From Hyphochytrium catenoides (Eukaryota > Sar > Hyphochytriomycetes > Hyphochytriales > Hyphochytriaceae): a DNA stretch of 25,069 nucleotides. Location of the stretch: contig FLMG01000914.1 of assembly GCA_900088475.1 (NCBI GenBank), positions 21,577 to 46,645 of the forward strand, written 5' to 3'. Below are positions 1 to 11,837 of this stretch, in pieces; the first letter of the stretch is position 1; the number at the start of each line of letters is the position of its first letter. Made by a program: the position numbers and the translations under genes. The notes under the pieces are model-generated. The model did not search any database, had not been told where the DNA came from, and saw nothing but the letters and a program-made list of their open reading frames with translations.

Positions 1-866
1 CTTAACGATTGCCTTCGCGGGGACCCGTGGATGTGCATGGGACAGCGAGATCGTTGGCTATTCCTCCAGTACATAACTTTGAAGCATTAGCTGTTGATTG
101 CTGATGATGACGAGTTTGATAAGTAGAGGGAACACTTCGTCAGTCACGCTACGTCTCCATTAGAATGGATGTCTGCGCGTCCATGGTGGCCCTTCGCCAG
201 CGAAGAAAGACTGAGGAGTATCATAGATTCTCAGCCGATACATCCAGATGAAGCGAAAACCCCTAAGCACTGGAGGTTTTGGGCCAAGGCAGAGCCCTAG
301 CTAGAGACGTCTACGCTGAGTGAACACTTTTTCCGAGAACAACTTCCCCTGCATGCGCCAGAAGAGGGACTTCCGTTCACAGGCACCACTGAACACAATG
401 AAGTAAAACTGTTAACGCGAGGAAGATGGGATTACCTCTAAGATCCGAGCGAGGAGATTATATCTCTTTCACCTATCATCGCAAGCATCAGCCATCACCC
501 AGCACGACAGAGACCAAGCTCGTCCCTTGAATGCCCTATGCTCTCCCGTACACCTAGCATGGCAGGCGCTTGTCAAAAACAGTCAATATACGCCTCTCAT
601 CAATAAGAAAAGGCACTGTGGCCGGAAAGTGGAGTGCTTCACACGAGAGATCCAGAGACGGAGCTCGTGTGAGGCACAACATTGCCAGAGATTCTCTATT
701 GCAAAACTCTTTTGCCCCGGTCTTCGGTCTTCGAAATCAGGAAAGAGATCAGAAGCACGATTTTACTTTGCGGATCCCAAGTATAGTAAGTACAGTGGTT
801 AGCGCAGACTTGCACGATTCTATACTTAGCGGCGATCATTATATTTAGTCAGAGTTTCTCCTGTAG

Positions 867-905
867 AAATACTTGCCCGCCGCGAGGGGTACCTTGCAAG
901 TATTT
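867..905. repeat. Short inverted repeat, potential hairpin
   Basis: AAATACTTGC (867-876) is followed after 19 bases by its exact reverse complement GCAAGTATTT (896-905). The loop is GC-rich. No neighbouring gene end explains it, so its role is unknown. Confidence 0.5.
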
Positions 906-1627
906 GACAGATTTCTCTGTTAATTTACGAGGAAGGTGGTTGTGTAGTAAACACAAAAGACAGGCCTCGTTTTTACCCTCCCCCTCCCCTCCTCTTTCAC
1001 TCAGCAAATGTTTGATCAATTCCCCCATATTTCCCATATGTCAATTTGTGAATTATTGACACCTGAGTTGAAGTTATTTGTCCTCAGTCCGCCGCCCTAT
1101 TTTGAAGCACAAGAACCAGCATCAACCCCCTTCCACATAGAATATCTAGTCAACTCTGTCTTTACTTATTATACATTATTAACAATATCCTAGCTACTCT
1201 TCTCCCCTCTGGCTCGTACTCCTGACTTTGAGCCTCATCTTCCTCGCCTTTTCACACGAAACTTACTTCAAGCTTAGCTCCTATTCGTATGCCGCCCCAT
1301 GGTCGTTTCAAAGCATTGAGCATTGATCTTTAGAGCGTCAGGTCTGTCTATCACCCGATAATTAACCGCCTTAAGGTTGCCTCGTCCGACCTTCCTGATC
1401 CTCCTCCACCCAAAGAGAGAGAGAGAGTCAGTCTGTCTCTCTCTCTCTTTCTCTCTCTTAGCATGGGAGGACTAACATTCAATATGGCGATTTAGGCTCT
1501 GTCTTGCCCTTTTCTCCTGTCTCTCTTACTTTCCCACGCCTAAGAATCGAAGAATCAGATGATGATGAGTCTGTCTTTCTTCTTCATTGCCTCTTTCATC
1601 TGAGAGGTAAGAAGCGAAGATGGCAAT

Positions 1628-1628
<1 letters not shown>

Positions 1629-1689
<61 letters not shown>
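1629..1689. repeat. (GA)n microsatellite
   Basis: About 30 uninterrupted GA units, one of the longest pure tracts in the window. It lies in the non-coding left region and is the source of spurious RERERE and SLSLSL frames on the two strands. Confidence 0.95.
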
Positions 1690-1693
<4 letters not shown>

Positions 1694-1863
1694 AAGGTGC
1701 GACCTCATGGTAGATACTAACACCATAGTGGCTGAAGTTGATCTGGCTTCTTCTTTCTCGTCTTTCTTCTCCTTTGCGTCTCTTGCTTTCATCCCTCGTT
1801 CCTCTTCTCTTCTCCTGTCTCCCTCCTTCCTCGCTCCCTCATCTCTGGCCTTTCTCTCCTCCT

Positions 1864-1865
<2 letters not shown>

Positions 1866-1927
<62 letters not shown>
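1866..1927. repeat. (CT)n microsatellite
   Basis: An almost pure CT tract with one TTT interruption, 180 bases downstream of the long GA tract. The two tracts are complementary, so a transcript of this stretch could fold into a long GA:CU duplex. Confidence 0.95.
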
Positions 1928-1930
<3 letters not shown>

Positions 1931-2421
1931 GTTTCAGCTTGGGTGGACTTCTCCTCCCGACCGTACCGCCCGCTCACTTGCTCCTCTTCCTCTTCAGTCC
2001 GATGAAGATGTGTCATTCTCTAGAGCAATGTACAAAGAGAGGGAACACAAAGTCATCCCCGGTTGCTCTGTCTTCATCTTCTCTCTCTCTTCTTCCCTCT
2101 CTCAGTCTGACTTCTTCTCCCCTACTAATCCAGAGCAAAGAGAGAGAGAGACGAGACTCAGAGAAAGAGAGAGAAGAGAGAAGAGAGAAAGAGGGAGAAA
2201 GAGAAGCTTGCATTATGAAAAGCGAACCTATGCAGCAAGCGCAGTAGGGGAAGATTTCGCGCTCTTGCGGGTGTTCCAACTCTAGGAATAGCCGATATTT
2301 CCTCTTCACTTTCTTCTCTTCCTGCGACTTTCATCTTGCCACCAAGAAAGGAGAGCCGCTAAGTAGCAGCTTTTTTTATTGATAGAACAAGAGAGAAAGA
2401 GAGAGAGAAAGATAGAGGACG

Positions 2422-3500
2422 ATGGCTGAGATACTCATCTCTGCAGCTCCTCCCACGCGTTGGCGTGAGCCTTTCAACAACACGAAGAAAAGGACAATCG
2501 CGCGGCCGCTGCAGAAGCCTTCCAAGGCCAAGAGCGAGCGCATCGCGCTTGTGCTGGACCTCGACGAGTGCCTTGTACACAGTTTCCACTTGAAGAACGC
2601 CGCCTCATCTCTCTCTCTAAGAAGCAACGACAACTCTTCTTTCTCTCCTAGCAACTATGCTTCTCCTTCAAGTTCGCCCGCCACGTCGTACAGACAGAGA
2701 GAATATCGGCCGGTGCATCTGAACGCCTACCTCGATAGCTTCACAGTGGTGACAGAGCTGGGAGACACCTTCAGAGTGAACAAGCGGCCGGGGCTCGACT
2801 CCTTCCTGCGCATTGCTGTGCATTTCTTTGATCTCTATGTCTTCTCTGCCGCCCAGGAGACGTATGTTAGGCCAGTTATAAAGCAGCTGGTATGTGTGTC
2901 GCCTCATTCTCTCTCTCTTCATTCTTCTCCTCTGTCTCTCGCTTCGTTCCTGCGCCTCTCTCTCCGTAGGCCATCTATGGATCATCTCCCTCTCTCTCTC
3001 AGTGGTGACAGCCTGCTCTCTCTTTCCCTTCTTCTGTTCTTACGACCACGCACTCTCTATTGACAATGGGCCTGACCATAGACGCTCTCTTTCCCTCTCT
3101 CTCTCTTTAGGATCCGCAAGGCAAAATCTTCAAAGGAGTATTCTTCCGTCAGCACTGCGTTCCTTCCCAGCGCGGCGCTTTCATGAAGAATCTTGAGCTA
3201 GTTCGGCCCAATCTCTCCCGCGTCGTCCTGGTAGATAATAACCCAGCCTCGGTCGTCCTGCAGCCTCGCAACGCCATCCCTGTCTCTTCTTTCTTTGACG
3301 ATGACAGAGACAGAGAGCTGCAGTGCGTGCTAGACGTGCTGATGAAGCTGAGAGAGGAAGAAGACGTGAGAGAGGCGCTTCACGCGATGTTCAAGCTGGA
3401 GAACAAGCTTAGCAAGTATAGGGAAGAGCTTATTCATCGTGAGCAGCGGAGTGTCATCAAGAGATTCGTCGAGAAGATGAAGAAGATGGCAGCCAGTTAG
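2422..3500 (+). CDS. FCP1/NIF-type HAD phosphatase, two exons (paralogue 1)
   Basis: Exons 2422-2889 and 3111-3500, split by a 221-nt intron (gtatgt...ctctttag) with phase 0, give a 285-residue protein. The FCP1/SCP (NLI-interacting factor) phosphatase fold is clear. Motif I, IALVLDLDECLVHS, has the nucleophile at about residue 46 and the acid/base Asp at 48. RPGLDSFLRIA and DLYVFSAAQETY follow in the middle, and LVDNNPAS (about 196-203) is the late acidic motif. Family members dephosphorylate phosphoserine/threonine, classically the RNA polymerase II CTD; the substrate here is inferred only. Motif I carries Cys where FCP1 and SCP usually have Thr (DxDxT), and its paralogue shares this. A Ser-rich insertion (about 58-90) follows motif I. 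The tail is basic and helical. No BRCT domain is seen, so it resembles small SCP-like enzymes more than full FCP1. The start is the first ATG, after a purine-rich leader. Confidence 0.9.
2890..3110 (+). other. Intron of phosphatase gene 1
   Basis: GTATGT donor and CTCTCTTTAG acceptor with a CT-rich body. Removing it joins residues ...VIKQL to DPQGKIFKG... in phase 0 and restores the phosphatase domain, which aligns without a gap to the uninterrupted paralogue at 23865-24674. Confidence 0.85.
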
Positions 3501-3756
3501 TCGCTATCATATCGAGAGAGAGAGAGAGAGGGTCGCTTCTCTTGCACTCAGCATGAGCGCAGGGGAAGACAAAGACAGCTATCGGCGGGCAGCGCCCACT
3601 ATTTCTCTATATTTATTCGGTGCCTGGGGCAGCGGGTATGGCAGGAGGAAACGTCAAGAGCGGCGCTGCTGATGAAGGAGATGCGCAGATCGTCACAGAG
3701 AGAGTGAGAAAAAGAGAAACAGAGAGAGAGAGAGAGAGAGATCCAGACTCCTCCTC

Positions 3757-5493
3757 TCATTTCAGCTGGCTTAGGACGTACTCTACAGCTTCTTCTGCTG
3801 TACTGGCCTGCAGCAGCATGTATTTATTAGACAAAAGGCGAGCAAGAGCAAGGGAAGGATTTGTGAGAGTAGATAGAGAAAGAAAGCTACAGCCTATAGG
3901 AAAGGGGAGAAAGAGAGAGAAGGAGAGGAGATCATGCAGCAGCGACTAATTACTTCGTATATAATATGCAGTGAATGGCACGGCAAAGAGGCAACTAGAT
4001 ATATAAGTGGGAAATAACCCCTCACGAGCGGAGAGGGAAAGAGAGAGAGAGAGAGAAGGAGGACATAAGCTCTTCAATTTTATAAATGGGACAAGATAAT
4101 AAACCCTCTTGCCCTTACATTCGCCTGATGCAAAGCGGCCTCACCTGTCTCATCCGCGTGTCAAAGGCCCAAGAGTCAATGCAAGCTAGCGGCTTGTCCT
4201 TGAAGAGCGCAAGAGAGACTTCTGCCAGCGTGTGCAGATCTCCTCCAATGGCGATGATGGCGGCGCAGCTGTTGCAGAGAATGGTCTGCGAGGCTGTTCC
4301 CATGCCTGCGGACAGGAAGAAAGTTTGATTCCGGACGCCTGCTCTCCTCCTTCTCTCTTTTATCATCTCCAGGTTACTTCCTCTGTCTTCGGGTCTCTCC
4401 TAGTATCTCCCACGCATCATCGCTATGACGCTTACCGCTCGATCCCTTATACGCTCTTCCTTCTTCCCCGCCTCCCCCAACTGTAACTCTCTCTCTCTCT
4501 CTCTCTCTCTTTTTTTCTTTCTTTCTTTTCCTCTCGCTCTCTTTTCTCCCTGCCTCCTATCCTCTCGCGCTCCCCTGTGACCCTACCCTCTTGTTCTCTT
4601 TCTCTCTCTCTGTCTCTCTCTCTTCCTTTATCTCTGTCTCTGTCTCATCATCCCCTATTGCTTTTCTCTCGCTCTCACCGTCTTAAACATCTTTCTTTCT
4701 CTTCTCCTTCGCATGGAATGTTACCTGTGGCTATGGCATACTCAACATAAGGGTTGGCGTGGTGCCGGTTATCTGAAGAGAGAACTGCGAGAGTGTGACC
4801 TCCTGCTTCTTTTCCTCCCTTTGACGCCGCCTAACCGTCCTTTTAGTTTCCTCTATAGAATGAAACAGAGAGAGAGAGAGCCAGAGAGAGAGAGAGAGAG
4901 TGAAAGAGAGAGAGAGTGTGCAGTTCTTACCTCCATCACGCCGCTGCGCCCGTCTGTCACCACGCAGCAGCCGCTCTTGGCCAGTAGGGCTCCTACCTGC
5001 ACCGCGATCTCATAAAGTCGCTGAAGAGAAGAGCTCGATGAGACAGGGAGTGTTTTCCTTCTCCTGAGTACCAGCCTCTTTCCCCGCTCCTCGTCTTTCT
5101 CTCTCTCTCTCTCTCCCTCTGTCTCTCTCCCCTCTAGGTTTTCTTGTCGTCCTGAAATCTCGCGTGATCTTAAACCATCTTGTTCTCTGCTAGCGCTTAT
5201 GTTTCTTCTTCTCTTTACCGTCCTGGTAGAAAGACTTTAACTTTATTGCCAAGAGCTTGGTGTGTCTCAATATCACATTCTCCGTCTTTCCTTTGTCTGT
5301 CTCTCCCTCTCTCATTCTTTTTGCTTCGAACTATCGTGATTTCCCTTGTCCTCTTCTTACCTCCTCACAATCCTCCGAGCCGACCACGCCTATCATTTTC
5401 TGTTGAAGATTTCTTCTCGCGATTTTCCGTCTTCCTCTGGGTCGAGGTGTCCGACCAGTCTCGGCATCGTTCAACCCTACGGAGGCCTTTGTT

Positions 5494-5540
<47 letters not shown>

Positions 5541-7463
5541 CAGAGGGAATAAAAGAAAGAAGAGGGAGAGAAAGGAAGAGATTGCAAGAGATAGGGTGAG
5601 GAGGGTAAACTTCAACTATGCGAGAGCTTAGGGGAGAAGAACAACGTACGAAACTGACAAGAGAGAGAGAGAGAGAGAGAGACTCAGACCTGATGGATAC
5701 AAGCGCCCTTGACGATCACCTGCAACGGAAAGGGATGACCAGGCACATAGTCGCGGAACAGCCCTAAGAAGTCATAGCCATGAGGCATCACTCGTGAGAC
5801 GCTCTATCTACGACACAGAGAAAGACATGAACCTCACTCACTCCTGGAGCTTCATAAATGGCTCTATGTTTCTCCCTTTATCGCCTTTCTTTCTCTCTCT
5901 CTCTTTCCCGTCCTCCTTTCGCTCTCTCTTTCGCTTGCACTGCCTTCAAATCTCTCTCTTTCTCTCTCATACCCAGTCGTTTTCTATCCCCTTTCTCTCT
6001 TCTCGCCCATTGGGTTTCTCTACATGTATAGCCCTCCTTCCTGCCTGTGTCCTTCAAAAGTCTCAGTCATGTCTGGAAAACAGTCATCTCCCTCCTCTCT
6101 CTCTTTCTCTCTCTCTCTCTCTNNNNNNNNNNNNNNNNNNNNNNNNNNNNNNNNNNNNNNNNNNNNNNNNNNNNNNNNNNNNNNNNNNNNNNNNNNNNNC
6201 TTTCCCCCCAACCCCTCTCTCTCTCTCTTCCCCCTCCACCCAACCCTTTCTCTCTCCATCAGCTGTCGCGCAGTACTTGCCTCCAATGTAGAGCTTGGTT
6301 GGACATCCATCGTGGCAGAAAGCGATCTTATAGAAATCTAGCTCCGTGAAGCCCTTCTTACTCTTCTTCCGAGAGGGAAGGGCGCTTTCCGCCGTAGGAG
6401 ACAGCTGCAAGGCGGTCGTCAAACCCACTCTCCATCGCCGATTCTCTGTCTCTCTCTCTCTCTTTTCCATGTCTCTCTCCCTCTCTCTCTCTCTTTCATT
6501 CTCTCTCTCCCTGTGGACTCTTCTCTCATCCTCCGAGAGCTGCCGTACCAGTGAGTTGACTTGCCTCACGAACTGGTCTTTGAACTTCAAATGAATGTGT
6601 GGCGGCAACTTCCCGCTCTGCTGGAGCAAAGACCGAAGGAATGCTGCCACTGTGCGCGAAGAGGAAGAGTGAGAGCTGCCCGGCTGTCCATCCTGAAAGG
6701 GAGACAGGCGTCAACAAAGAGAGAGAGAGAGAGAGAGAGAGGAGATACATACTGAAGGATAAAGAGGAGAGAGGAGTGGAAAAGAGGGAAGAGAAACCTG
6801 GACAAAGAGAGAGAGAGAGAGAGTGGAGAGAGAGAGAGAGAGAGAGAGAAAGAAAGAAAAGAGTAACCGTAGAGACAAGGGCGACTGTAGCTCTTTGGCC
6901 CTGGTTCCACTTCTCTGCATCTCCTGAGGTCCCTGCATTTCCCTTTACTTTCGTCCCATTTTCCTTTCATTCTCTATCACAGTGTCTCTCTCTCTCTCCC
7001 TCTCTCTTCCTCTCTCTCCTCTCCTCTCTCCGTGCTCTCTCTCCTCTCCTCTCTCCGTGCTTTCCACACACACACAGATTCTCCCCCTCTTCCGTGCTGT
7101 CGTCCTCTCTCTCACCTGGATATGCGCTGAATGGTCAGCAAACTTGACGTTATGAAAGTCAAAGATCCTCGTGATGTCCTCTGGCGCCACCGGGAGAGAG
7201 AAGTCGCCCACTGAGCGGAAGTAGACCAAGCTGCCCACGACGCGCTCCACATACTGACGGGGGAAGACCTCCTCCTCTCTCTCCTCTCCTCTCTCTTCCC
7301 CTCTCTCTTCGTCTCCGTCTTTCTCTCCTTCTCCTGCCGCTCCTGCTCCGTGGTCTCCTAGGAGAACTGACTCTCCTGCCTGATCTTCAGGAGGGAGGGC
7401 AACCTCTCCGAGGTCCTGATGTTGATTCTGTTGCTCATGGGAAGAGAGAGCGGTCGCCGACAT
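3757..7463 (-). CDS. TIGR00725/LOG-like (SLOG-type) Rossmann protein with unrecognised N-terminal half, multi-exon
   Basis: Proposed exons: 7463-7116, 6932-6868, 6675-6519, 6404-6277, 5875-5842, 5803-5690, 5020-4931, [unresolved], 4772-4725, 4305-4145, 3807-3757. The C-terminal part resembles the TIGR00725 branch of the LOG/SLOG superfamily. It has LLAKSGCCVVTDGRSGVME (phosphate-binding RxGVME), NPYVEYAIATG, then CAAIIAIGGDLHTLAEVSLAL and a final TAEEAVEYVLSQLK before the stop. LOG enzymes hydrolyse nucleoside 5'-monophosphates (cytokinin activation); TIGR00725 proteins are poorly characterised, so no reaction is assigned. The usual GGxGTLxE loop reads GGDLHTLAE. About 230 N-terminal residues, including KLYIGGKEKHRAIYEAPG across a 34-nt exon, match nothing I recognise. 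Phases agree at the proposed joins except between 4931 and 4772, where an exon of about 20 codons is expected but not found. The 6932-6868 exon is the weakest. It converges on phosphatase gene 1. Confidence 0.75.
6105..6199. repeat. CT tract running into an assembly gap
   Basis: A CT repeat (6105-6122) is followed by 77 Ns (6123-6199), after which sequence resumes CT-rich. The gap lies inside the intron between the 6404-6277 and 5875-5842 exons of the minus-strand LOG-like gene. It probably marks a repeat that could not be assembled, so the true length is unknown. Confidence 0.95.
6720..6853. repeat. GA-rich interrupted tracts
   Basis: Several (GA)n runs separated by short unique sequence, within the intron between the second and third proposed exons of the LOG-like gene. 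On the sense (minus) strand this is a CT-rich, polypyrimidine-like stretch before the acceptor. Confidence 0.85.
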
Positions 7464-8412
7464 AGTCCTTTCCTCTCTCTCTTCCTCTCTTTCTCTCCCT
7501 GCCCTCTCTCTCGGTTTTCTCTCTCCTTCTCTCTCTCTCTCTCGCATTCACTACATCTCAACGTCTGAATGCTCTAGATGTAAATTGAAAACGAGAGGAG
7601 AGAAAGACGTAGACTCTCTCACTCTTCATCGCTTTTCTCTTCTTCTCTCTCTCTCTCTAACACACTCTCTCTCTAACACTCTCTCTCTCTCTTTCTCTTT
7701 CACTTCTCTCCGTCTCTACTTTCGTTATCTTCTAGCCAGTAAAGACGCACAACGAGCTGCGTGCAGTGAGAAGGCGAGCCAATGGAGGAACAGAGAGAAG
7801 AGAGACTCCTACGCTGACGTGACAGATGTTGCTTCTTCGCCGAAGAGAGACAAGAGGAGGGACAGGTAGATGATGGAGGTTGGAGAGTGATTGTATGCAG
7901 GGTTTCAATGAGGACAGAGAGGCAGAGGCAGAGGGAGGAGGGGAGAGAGAGAAAGAGAGGGAAAGAGAGTGGGAGAGAGAGAGAGAGAGAGAATGAGAGA
8001 GAGAGAGAGAGAGAAAGAGATTGATGCGAGAAGAAGACGCCGTATCCTTTCACTGATATCGATAAGGCCGTTAGCAGCTGTATGAAGGTGAGTCACACGA
8101 AGACTTTCATGAGACAGAGCGCTCTAATGTCCGCCTTAATATTAAATGTCAGACGATAGAGACAGCGACAGACAATGAGAGACAGAGAGGGAGAGAGACA
8201 CAGAAAGAGAGAGGGACAGAGACAGAGAGGGACAGAGACAGAGAGAAAGAGAGAGAAGCGAGAGAGTGAGAGAAAGAGACAGAATCAGAAGAGAAAGTAG
8301 CGAGAGAGAGAAGCCAGAGAACAGAGACAGATAGGGAAAGGGAGAGAGAGGTGCCAAGTTAAGAAAGAGTTGGGAGAGAGACACGAGAGAAAGAGCGTGA
8401 AGCTGAGAAGTG
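7464..8412. other. Repeat-rich spacer between divergent genes
   Basis: It lies between the ATG of the minus-strand LOG-like gene (7463) and the proposed first ATG of the SNF5-HMG gene (8413). It should hold both promoters. Most of it is CT tract (7490-7540, 7640-7710) then GA tract (7940-8020, 8160-8360). ATGAAG|GTGAGT at about 8081-8092 is a good splice donor, so an additional 5' exon of the SNF5 gene is possible. No core promoter motif is convincing. Confidence 0.55.
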
Positions 8413-9234
8413 ATGGCCAAGCTGTTCGTACGTAGGAAGAACGAGAACAACTTCTGACGCCTGGAGCTGACGAAGAGACAAGGAAGACATTGACATCTCG
8501 TGAGAGAGAAGAGAGACATTTCGAGGAGAAGAGAGTGGCAGAGAGAGAGAGAGAGAGAGATCTGACTAGAAGGCAAGCCTGGTGGCAAGCTCTCTCCTTT
8601 GGCGTCTGATGGAGGGCGCCGAAGGAGGAGAGCGGCCGTCGCTGGTCTCGAATGGTCTCAGTGAAGCTGCAGGGCGCAGTGCTGGGGAAGGGACCAGTAG
8701 GAGGACGCCAGGGAAGAAGAGAGAGAGAGAAAAAGACGTGGCACAGGCGAATTTAATGGGAACAGACAGGTTTGAAGAGACTCTCTCTGTTTCCCACTCT
8801 CCTCTTCTACATGTCTCTTCCTTTCCCTTGTGTCGCGCGTTCGTCTGTCTCTGTCTCTTTCTTTTCCTCTCTCTCTTTCTCTCTCTTTCCCTCTGTCTCT
8901 CCCTCCCTCTCTCTCTCTCTCTGTTCTCTTTCTCTTGTCTCTTTCTTCTCTCTCTCTCTGTTTCTCAGAACTGGGTAGTTGAGATGATGAGCCATAGAAA
9001 TTTCTCTCTCTATTTCTCTCTCTCATTCGCTCTCTCCTCTCTGGTTAATGTTCCTCCTCATGATGTTTTCCTCGCAGGTTCTTGAACGATGGATCCTACG
9101 CGCCCATTCTCGAGTCCTCAGCCGTCCCTAAGGTATCGCCCTGAGCTTTGACCGGATGACATAGAGAGAGAAAGAGATAGCGTGTGTGTGTGGAAGAGGA
9201 TAAGGGGGAGGACACGAAAGAATAGAGACAGACC

Positions 9235-9265
<31 letters not shown>

Positions 9266-10319
9266 AAGAAAGAGGCTAGTATAAAAGTTGAAGAGAGAGA
9301 AAGACTTTTCGGCAGTCGCTAAAGGGACATTTTTGGTCTGTCTTCGTAACATCCCCTACCTTGTGCGTCTCTCTCTCTCTCTTCTCTCTCTTCCTCTCTC
9401 TTTTTCATCTTCTCTCTCTTGCTCTCTCTTCGTCCTTCTTCTACATTGGCAGGTCTATGAGGCTGAAGGTGCCCTCCCTTGCTCGTTGGTCCCCATCTTC
9501 CTGGACCTGGTACTGGACTCTACACGGTTAATAGATCACTTCTCCTGGAACCGGTTAGTCGCCCCTTTCTCTCTCTCTCTCTCTTTCCTTCTCTCTCTCT
9601 CCCTCTCTCTCTCTTCTCTTTCTCTCAAAATGTCTCTCGGGCGTGCACTCCTCCCTATCGGTTGCTCTGTCGCCGCCTGTCTCTGTCGACATTTTTCTCT
9701 CTCTTCGTCTCTCTGTCTCTCTATCTCTTCGCCTCTCCTGACCCTATCCCTCTCCCTTCCCCCCGGCCATTTACTGTCTGCATCTCTCCTGGCCAGCCAT
9801 GAGCGGCACATGACTCCGGAGAAGTTTGCTGCAGGTTTGGTTGATGATCTGAATGTCTCTCCCAAGTTCATTCCTCGGATCGCAGAAGAGATCAGACGCC
9901 AGGTGGCGGCAGCAGAGAAAGAAATCGAGGTAAAAGTTCTGCTTTTTTTCTTTCTCTCTCTCTCTCTCTCTCTCTCTCATTCACTCTCGCCCTCTCTCTT
10001 CCTCTCTCCTCTCTTTCTCCCTTTTCTTTCTTTCTCTCTCCCTTCCTTCTCTTCTCCCGCTTCCTTTTCGCTCGCAAACATTGAGCGTTCGTGTTCTCTC
10101 CTTTCTCTCTCTCCCATGACCTGGAAGTACGCGGCAAGTGTTGGGTCTGGGATAGGAGGCCTGCATCCCATTCGCCTGAACCTGCGCGTCAAGGACACAA
10201 TTCTCATAGATCAGTTTGAGGTCAGGCTTTCAGCGTAATGATGGCTAAAACGAGAAGGGGAGACCAAGAGAAAGAGAAGGAAAGAGAGAGAGGGAGAGAG
10301 AGACACGCACACAGAGGCA

Positions 10320-10353
<34 letters not shown>

Positions 10354-11787
10354 CAAGGAAAAGCAGATAGTAAACGGATGTAGGGCTAGGCAGGCAAGGA
10401 GAGACGGCGTGTATCCGCGCGCAAACGGGACGAGAGCACTGATCAGACAGAGACTTTTCTGAGAAAGGGATTTTTCTGAGGAAGGGGAGAGACAGAGAAG
10501 CCAGGAGAAAGGAAGGAGAGAAGATAGAAAGAGATACGCAAGGACGTTGATGGAGAGAGACCGTGAGGAGAGAAGACGAGCCATTTCTCACGTCTCTTTC
10601 CAATGCCCAGTGGGACTTGTCCAATCCCAGTAGAGATCCAGAGCGATTCGCAAGTGGAATGTGTAGAGACTTGGTAAGGTTCCGCTTTTTCTCTCTCTCT
10701 CTCTCTCTCTCTGAGGTTAAAAAAGCTACACTTCTAAAAGTACTACTAACTCATTTCACTCTTCTGACTCTTGCACTTTCTCTCTCACTTTCCTTGTCCG
10801 TCGCCCTTCAGGGACTGAGCACGGAGTGGGAGGCCGCCATCGCCGCAGCGATAAGGGAGCAAGAGCTCTGGTATTTGAAGGTATGTGGACGATGCTCAGC
10901 TAGCTGAAGCCCTTCATCTCTTACCTTCAGCCATCTGTCTCTCCCTGCCTCTCTCTCTATGTCTCTCCCTGCGCCTCTCTCTCCTTCTGTCTCTCACTTT
11001 CTCTTTCTCTCTCCTCCCTCTCTTCTTGGTCTCCCACTTCCCACTTCTCAAGTTCGTTGCTCTCTCTGTATCTGTGTGTGTCTCTCTCCTCTCTCTCTCT
11101 CTCTCTCTTTTCTCACCTTACGTCGCTTCCCGTCGTGTGCATTTCCCTTTCTTCCTGCCTGGCGTCAAAGGCTCGCAGACTAGGAGTTAAAAATGTCTCG
11201 CGCCTACCTCCCGTCAAGCCTGAGGTAAGAATCTTTCTTTCTCTCTCTCTCCCTCTCTCTCTTCCATCGTTAACGTTGCCCGCCTCTTTCTAACTTTTCG
11301 CAGAATGTCTTTAGAGACTTGAAGCAGGCCCGGCGGTGGAGCCCACACCTTCACTATCTAAATAGAGGAGAACTGGTCGCAGCGGAGAGAGAGCTGGTAT
11401 TCATTTCTCTTCGCTCTGTCTCTTCCGCCATCTCTCTCCTGCTGCTCTCGTCACTACTCCTCACGTGCCGCGTCTTCTTACACCACTTCTTGGTCTCAGA
11501 TTGTGCCCGGCGCTGCCTCGCACGCGCCAAAAGGTTCTCCGGGTCCGTCCGCCTCTCCTTTGGGCGGATCTTATAGCCCTGCCGCCTCTCGGACCGCCTC
11601 TCCTAAGAAGAAGAAGTATCCCGCAGCCTTCAAACCTGTTAACTCTTTCCTACTCTTCAGCAGGTCAGTTCCCATGGTCGCCTCCATATCTTTCTCTCCC
11701 GTTGTCTCTCTTATCTTTTACCGTCCGGAGTGCTTCTGGCCTTTCAGAATGCTCCTGTTGAACTGTTAGTAAGGGAACTTGCAGAGG

Positions 11788-11837
<50 letters not shown>

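Larger units (their letters stand above)
1..2421. other. Left-end region with no supported gene
   Basis: No frame here shows a recognisable domain, and the open frames are short or made of dinucleotide repeat. The first 1.4 kb is ordinary mixed-composition sequence with a short hairpin at 867-905. From about 1410 onward it is dominated by GA and CT tracts, giving RERERE and SLSLSL pseudo-proteins in several frames. The last 100 bases, purine-rich and ending just before the ATG at 2422, probably hold the promoter and 5' UTR of the phosphatase gene. An unrecognised small gene cannot be excluded at 527-848, where two overlapping frames of about 90 codons are open. Confidence 0.5.

Noticed and set aside
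1526-2309. Several long open frames on both strands (SLSLSL and RERERE proteins)
   Set aside because: They are translations of pure CT/GA repeat in three frames at once, with no domain, and are explained entirely by the microsatellites.
8142-8588. A 148-codon minus-strand frame rich in Leu and Ser
   Set aside because: It is the mirror of GA-rich sequence upstream of and within the first SNF5 intron; composition is repeat-driven and it overlaps the proposed first exons.
9288-10238. A continuous 316-codon plus-strand frame across several SNF5 exons
   Set aside because: Only some segments match SNF5. The SLSL segments between them are introns that happen to lack stops, and splice sites with matching phases bound the conserved parts.
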